Part shown: positions 4,763-6,386 of the stretch, in pieces
How the letters are laid out: each line of letters starts with the position of its first letter
Numbering within the stretch: the stretch's first letter is position 1
NCBI GenBank assembly: GCA_046050405.1
Contig: JBJOPY010000161.1
Location: 1 to 6,386 of the forward strand
Direction: 5' to 3'
DNA length: 6,386 nt
Origin: JADKCL01 sp046050405
Lineage (GTDB): Bacteria; Bacteroidota; Bacteroidia; J057; JADKCL01
Translations under genes and position numbers: made by a program
Notes under the pieces: generated by a model
The model's database searches: none
What the model saw: the letters and a program-made list of their open reading frames with translations, nothing else
What the model was told of the DNA's origin: nothing

Positions 4763-6283
4763 ATGACACCAAGATCTGACCTGTTTGACCTCATCCAATC
4801 ACTGACGGAGAAAGAGATCAAAGCCTTCCGCACGGAGATCACGAAGCGGAAGGGGGACCATGTCTATCTCAAGCTCTTCGATGCATTCCTCGCCACGGAA
4901 CATTTCGACGAGGAGAAGGCGAAGGCCCAGTTCGAAGGCACCAAGACGATCAACAATTTTTCCATTGCCAAGATCAACCTCTATGACCGGCTGCTGGAGA
5001 TCCTCTGCACCCTGTCGCATTATCAATCCATCGAGACCGATTTCGACCGCTACCGCCAGCAGATCGGCATCCTGGTCAAGAAAAGCCTTCACCGGCAGGC
5101 GATGGCAAGGATCAACAAGGCGCTGAAGCTCGCGGAGAAGCTGGAGGCCTACCGGAAAATCGTGGACCTGCACGACATCCAGCGTGAAATCGCACGCAAT
5201 TACCTGCAGCCGGAGGAATACCTGGACCTCCTCCGGACCCTCCGCAACAAGGAGGCCTGGCTGAAGGAGGTGGAGATCAACCTCCAGCGCTACCGTGAAC
5301 TCTTCGATACCGCCTCCATCGCCCAGAAGATGCCGCCCGAGATCCGGATGACCATCGTGAACTCGATCCTCAGCCAGCAACTGATGCAAAACGAGGCCGA
5401 ATGCAGGTCCCTCACCGCCAAGCTGTACTTCTTCCGCACCTGGAACCATCTGTACAGCATCCAGGGGCGGGACACGGGATGGAAATTCTTCGCCCAGCGC
5501 ATCATCGAAATCCTGGAGAAGAACGACGTCCTCATGGCTGACCCGGGAAAGCTGCTCGTGTACATCAACACCATCACGGAGCTGGGCCTGCATTGCATCG
5601 CCTTCAACGAGTACGCCCCGGCGATGGAGGCGGCGGAGAAGCTGAAGACGATCCGCAAAAACCTGAAGACAGGGGACTCGGAGGCCATGATCTTCTCCCG
5701 CTACTGGAAGCTGCAGCTGGTCTATGCCCAGAAACGCCTGGACGAGAAGAGCGGGATGCACGCCGTGGAGGCGATCAAGGAGGGGCTCCGCAGGTTCAAG
5801 GGCAAACTGAGCAAGACGGACATGATGGAGCTGCAGCATATCACCGGAGCCTTCCTGCTCACAGCCAACCGTGCCTCGGAGGCCATCCCCTGGATCCGCA
5901 GCCTCCGCGACGCCAAGCTCGAATCCAGCCGGCCAGACCTGCATTACTATGCCTGGGTACTCTTCCTCCTGGCGCATTACAGCCTTGGCCACCTGGATGT
6001 GGTGGATCAGCAGCTCCCGGGCACGGTACACTACCTGCGGGAACACAAGGCCCTCACCCCCTATCTCCGCCTTTTGCTGGGCTTCTTCAAAAAGGCGGTG
6101 GGGATCCGCAACCGAACCGAGGAGATCGCCCTGCTGGAGAAGACCCGCAGGGAACTCCATGCCATGCTGGAGGCCAGCAAGGACTTCTCCGTTCTGGAAT
6201 TGTTTGACATCATGGACTGGTTCTCCGCCAAGATCGCCGGCATCGCCATGACCAAGCTGCCCAGGACGGTCTCGGGGACATAG
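4763..6283 (+). CDS. All-helical TPR-like protein of unknown function (Bacteroidota family)
   Basis: A 506-residue protein, predicted soluble and cytoplasmic: there is no signal peptide or membrane segment, and it is rich in Leu, Lys, Glu and Arg with heptad-like spacing throughout. It resembles a widespread, uncharacterised Bacteroidota family of about 500 residues that opens with a helical module of the form LF-LI-SL-EK-I-FR (here residues 7-23), then YLKLFDA (35-41), and a segment INNFSIAKINLYDRLLEIL (63-81). The remainder reads as helical hairpins of TPR type, for example around 108-147, 280-300 and 396-420. I recognise no catalytic motif. The frame is open back to 4559, but I place the start at 4763 because the family-like sequence begins there, the upstream extension is Pro/Gly-rich and unlike the rest, and a promoter element lies at 4723-4730. 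No strong ribosome binding site is visible. It is probably a monocistronic unit or the first gene of one. A scaffold or protein-interaction role is inference from the fold only. Confidence 0.85.
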   Translation: MTPRSDLFDLIQSLTEKEIKAFRTEITKRKGDHVYLKLFDAFLATEHFDEEKAKAQFEGTKTINNFSIAKINLYDRLLEILCTLSHYQSIETDFDRYRQQIGILVKKSLHRQAMARINKALKLAEKLEAYRKIVDLHDIQREIARNYLQPEEYLDLLRTLRNKEAWLKEVEINLQRYRELFDTASIAQKMPPEIRMTIVNSILSQQLMQNEAECRSLTAKLYFFRTWNHLYSIQGRDTGWKFFAQRIIEILEKNDVLMADPGKLLVYINTITELGLHCIAFNEYAPAMEAAEKLKTIRKNLKTGDSEAMIFSRYWKLQLVYAQKRLDEKSGMHAVEAIKEGLRRFKGKLSKTDMMELQHITGAFLLTANRASEAIPWIRSLRDAKLESSRPDLHYYAWVLFLLAHYSLGHLDVVDQQLPGTVHYLREHKALTPYLRLLLGFFKKAVGIRNRTEEIALLEKTRRELHAMLEASKDFSVLELFDIMDWFSAKIAGIAMTKLPRTVSGT

Positions 6284-6325
6284 TTGCGCATCCCTCCATG
6301 ACGTGAACGACTGGTCTGATTCCCC

Positions 6326-6355
6326 GGTGCATGCCCATGCGGAGCTACATGCACC
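6326..6355. other. 8-bp hairpin after the helical-protein gene
   Basis: GGTGCATG (6326-6333) pairs with CATGCACC (6348-6355) around a 14-base loop, 42 bp after the stop codon of the helical protein. No T-tract follows, so a terminator role is only possible, not supported. Confidence 0.35.
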
Positions 6356-6386
6356 ACGCCGTCAAGAATTGGCTGGAAACCAAGAA
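6331..6386 (+). CDS. Possible 5' end of another gene, cut by the window edge
   Basis: From the ATG at 6331 a frame stays open to the end of the window, reading MPMRSYMHHAVKNWLETK. Another in-frame ATG lies at 6337. Only 18 codons are visible and there is no family signal, so a chance open frame is quite possible. It would overlap the hairpin at 6326-6355, which slightly argues against a well-translated start here. Confidence 0.25.
   Translation, partial: MPMRSYMHHAVKNWLETK

Noticed and set aside
4799..6160. A 453-codon open frame on the minus strand, antisense to the helical-protein gene.
   Set aside because: Its sequence is the mirror of a GC-rich coding gene (many Leu, Val, Glu, Gln runs from complementary codons), it matches no family, and the plus-strand frame fits a known protein family over its full length.

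Overview
The window is about 6.4 kb of bacterial chromosome, most likely from a fairly GC-rich member of the Bacteroidota that I cannot place to family. Three things point there. One gene encodes a secreted protein with a gliding-motility-type C-terminal domain (type IX secretion, type B sorting), which is essentially restricted to that phylum. A second gene belongs to an all-helical, roughly 500-residue family that I know from Bacteroidota genomes. A third clue is a good match to the Bacteroidota -7 promoter element (TAnnTTTG) just ahead of the latter gene. Strong Shine-Dalgarno sequences are absent before all the genes, which is also typical of the phylum.

Layout from left to right: (1) a complete FkbM-family SAM-dependent methyltransferase on the minus strand (16..744); (2) a 171-bp divergent intergenic region with competing inverted repeats and a T7 tract; (3) an 814-residue secreted adhesin-like protein on the plus strand (916..3360) with signal peptide, L-type lectin-like domain, six Ig/PKD-like repeats and T9SS sorting domain; (4) a small cupin of the DUF985 (Cupin_5) family starting with GTG only 6 bp after the adhesin stop (3367..3876); (5) an 886-bp stretch with no convincing gene, holding a sharply A+T-rich island with several hairpins, a GC-rich hairpin cluster and a probable promoter; (6) a 506-residue helical, TPR-like protein of unknown function (4763..6283); (7) about 100 bp of right-hand tail with one hairpin and possibly the first codons of another gene that runs off the window.

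How the genes relate: the adhesin and cupin are tightly spaced and probably co-transcribed, although nothing in the cupin suggests a role in adhesion. The methyltransferase is divergently transcribed; FkbM enzymes often modify glycans, so a link to a lectin-bearing surface protein is possible but only inferred. The helical protein appears to have its own promoter. I see no mobile element, CRISPR array, tRNA or rRNA. I do not see a clearly new multi-gene system. The points most worth a second look are the altered metal and sugar sites of the lectin-like domain, the disulfide pattern of the adhesin repeats, and the structured A+T-rich non-coding island.
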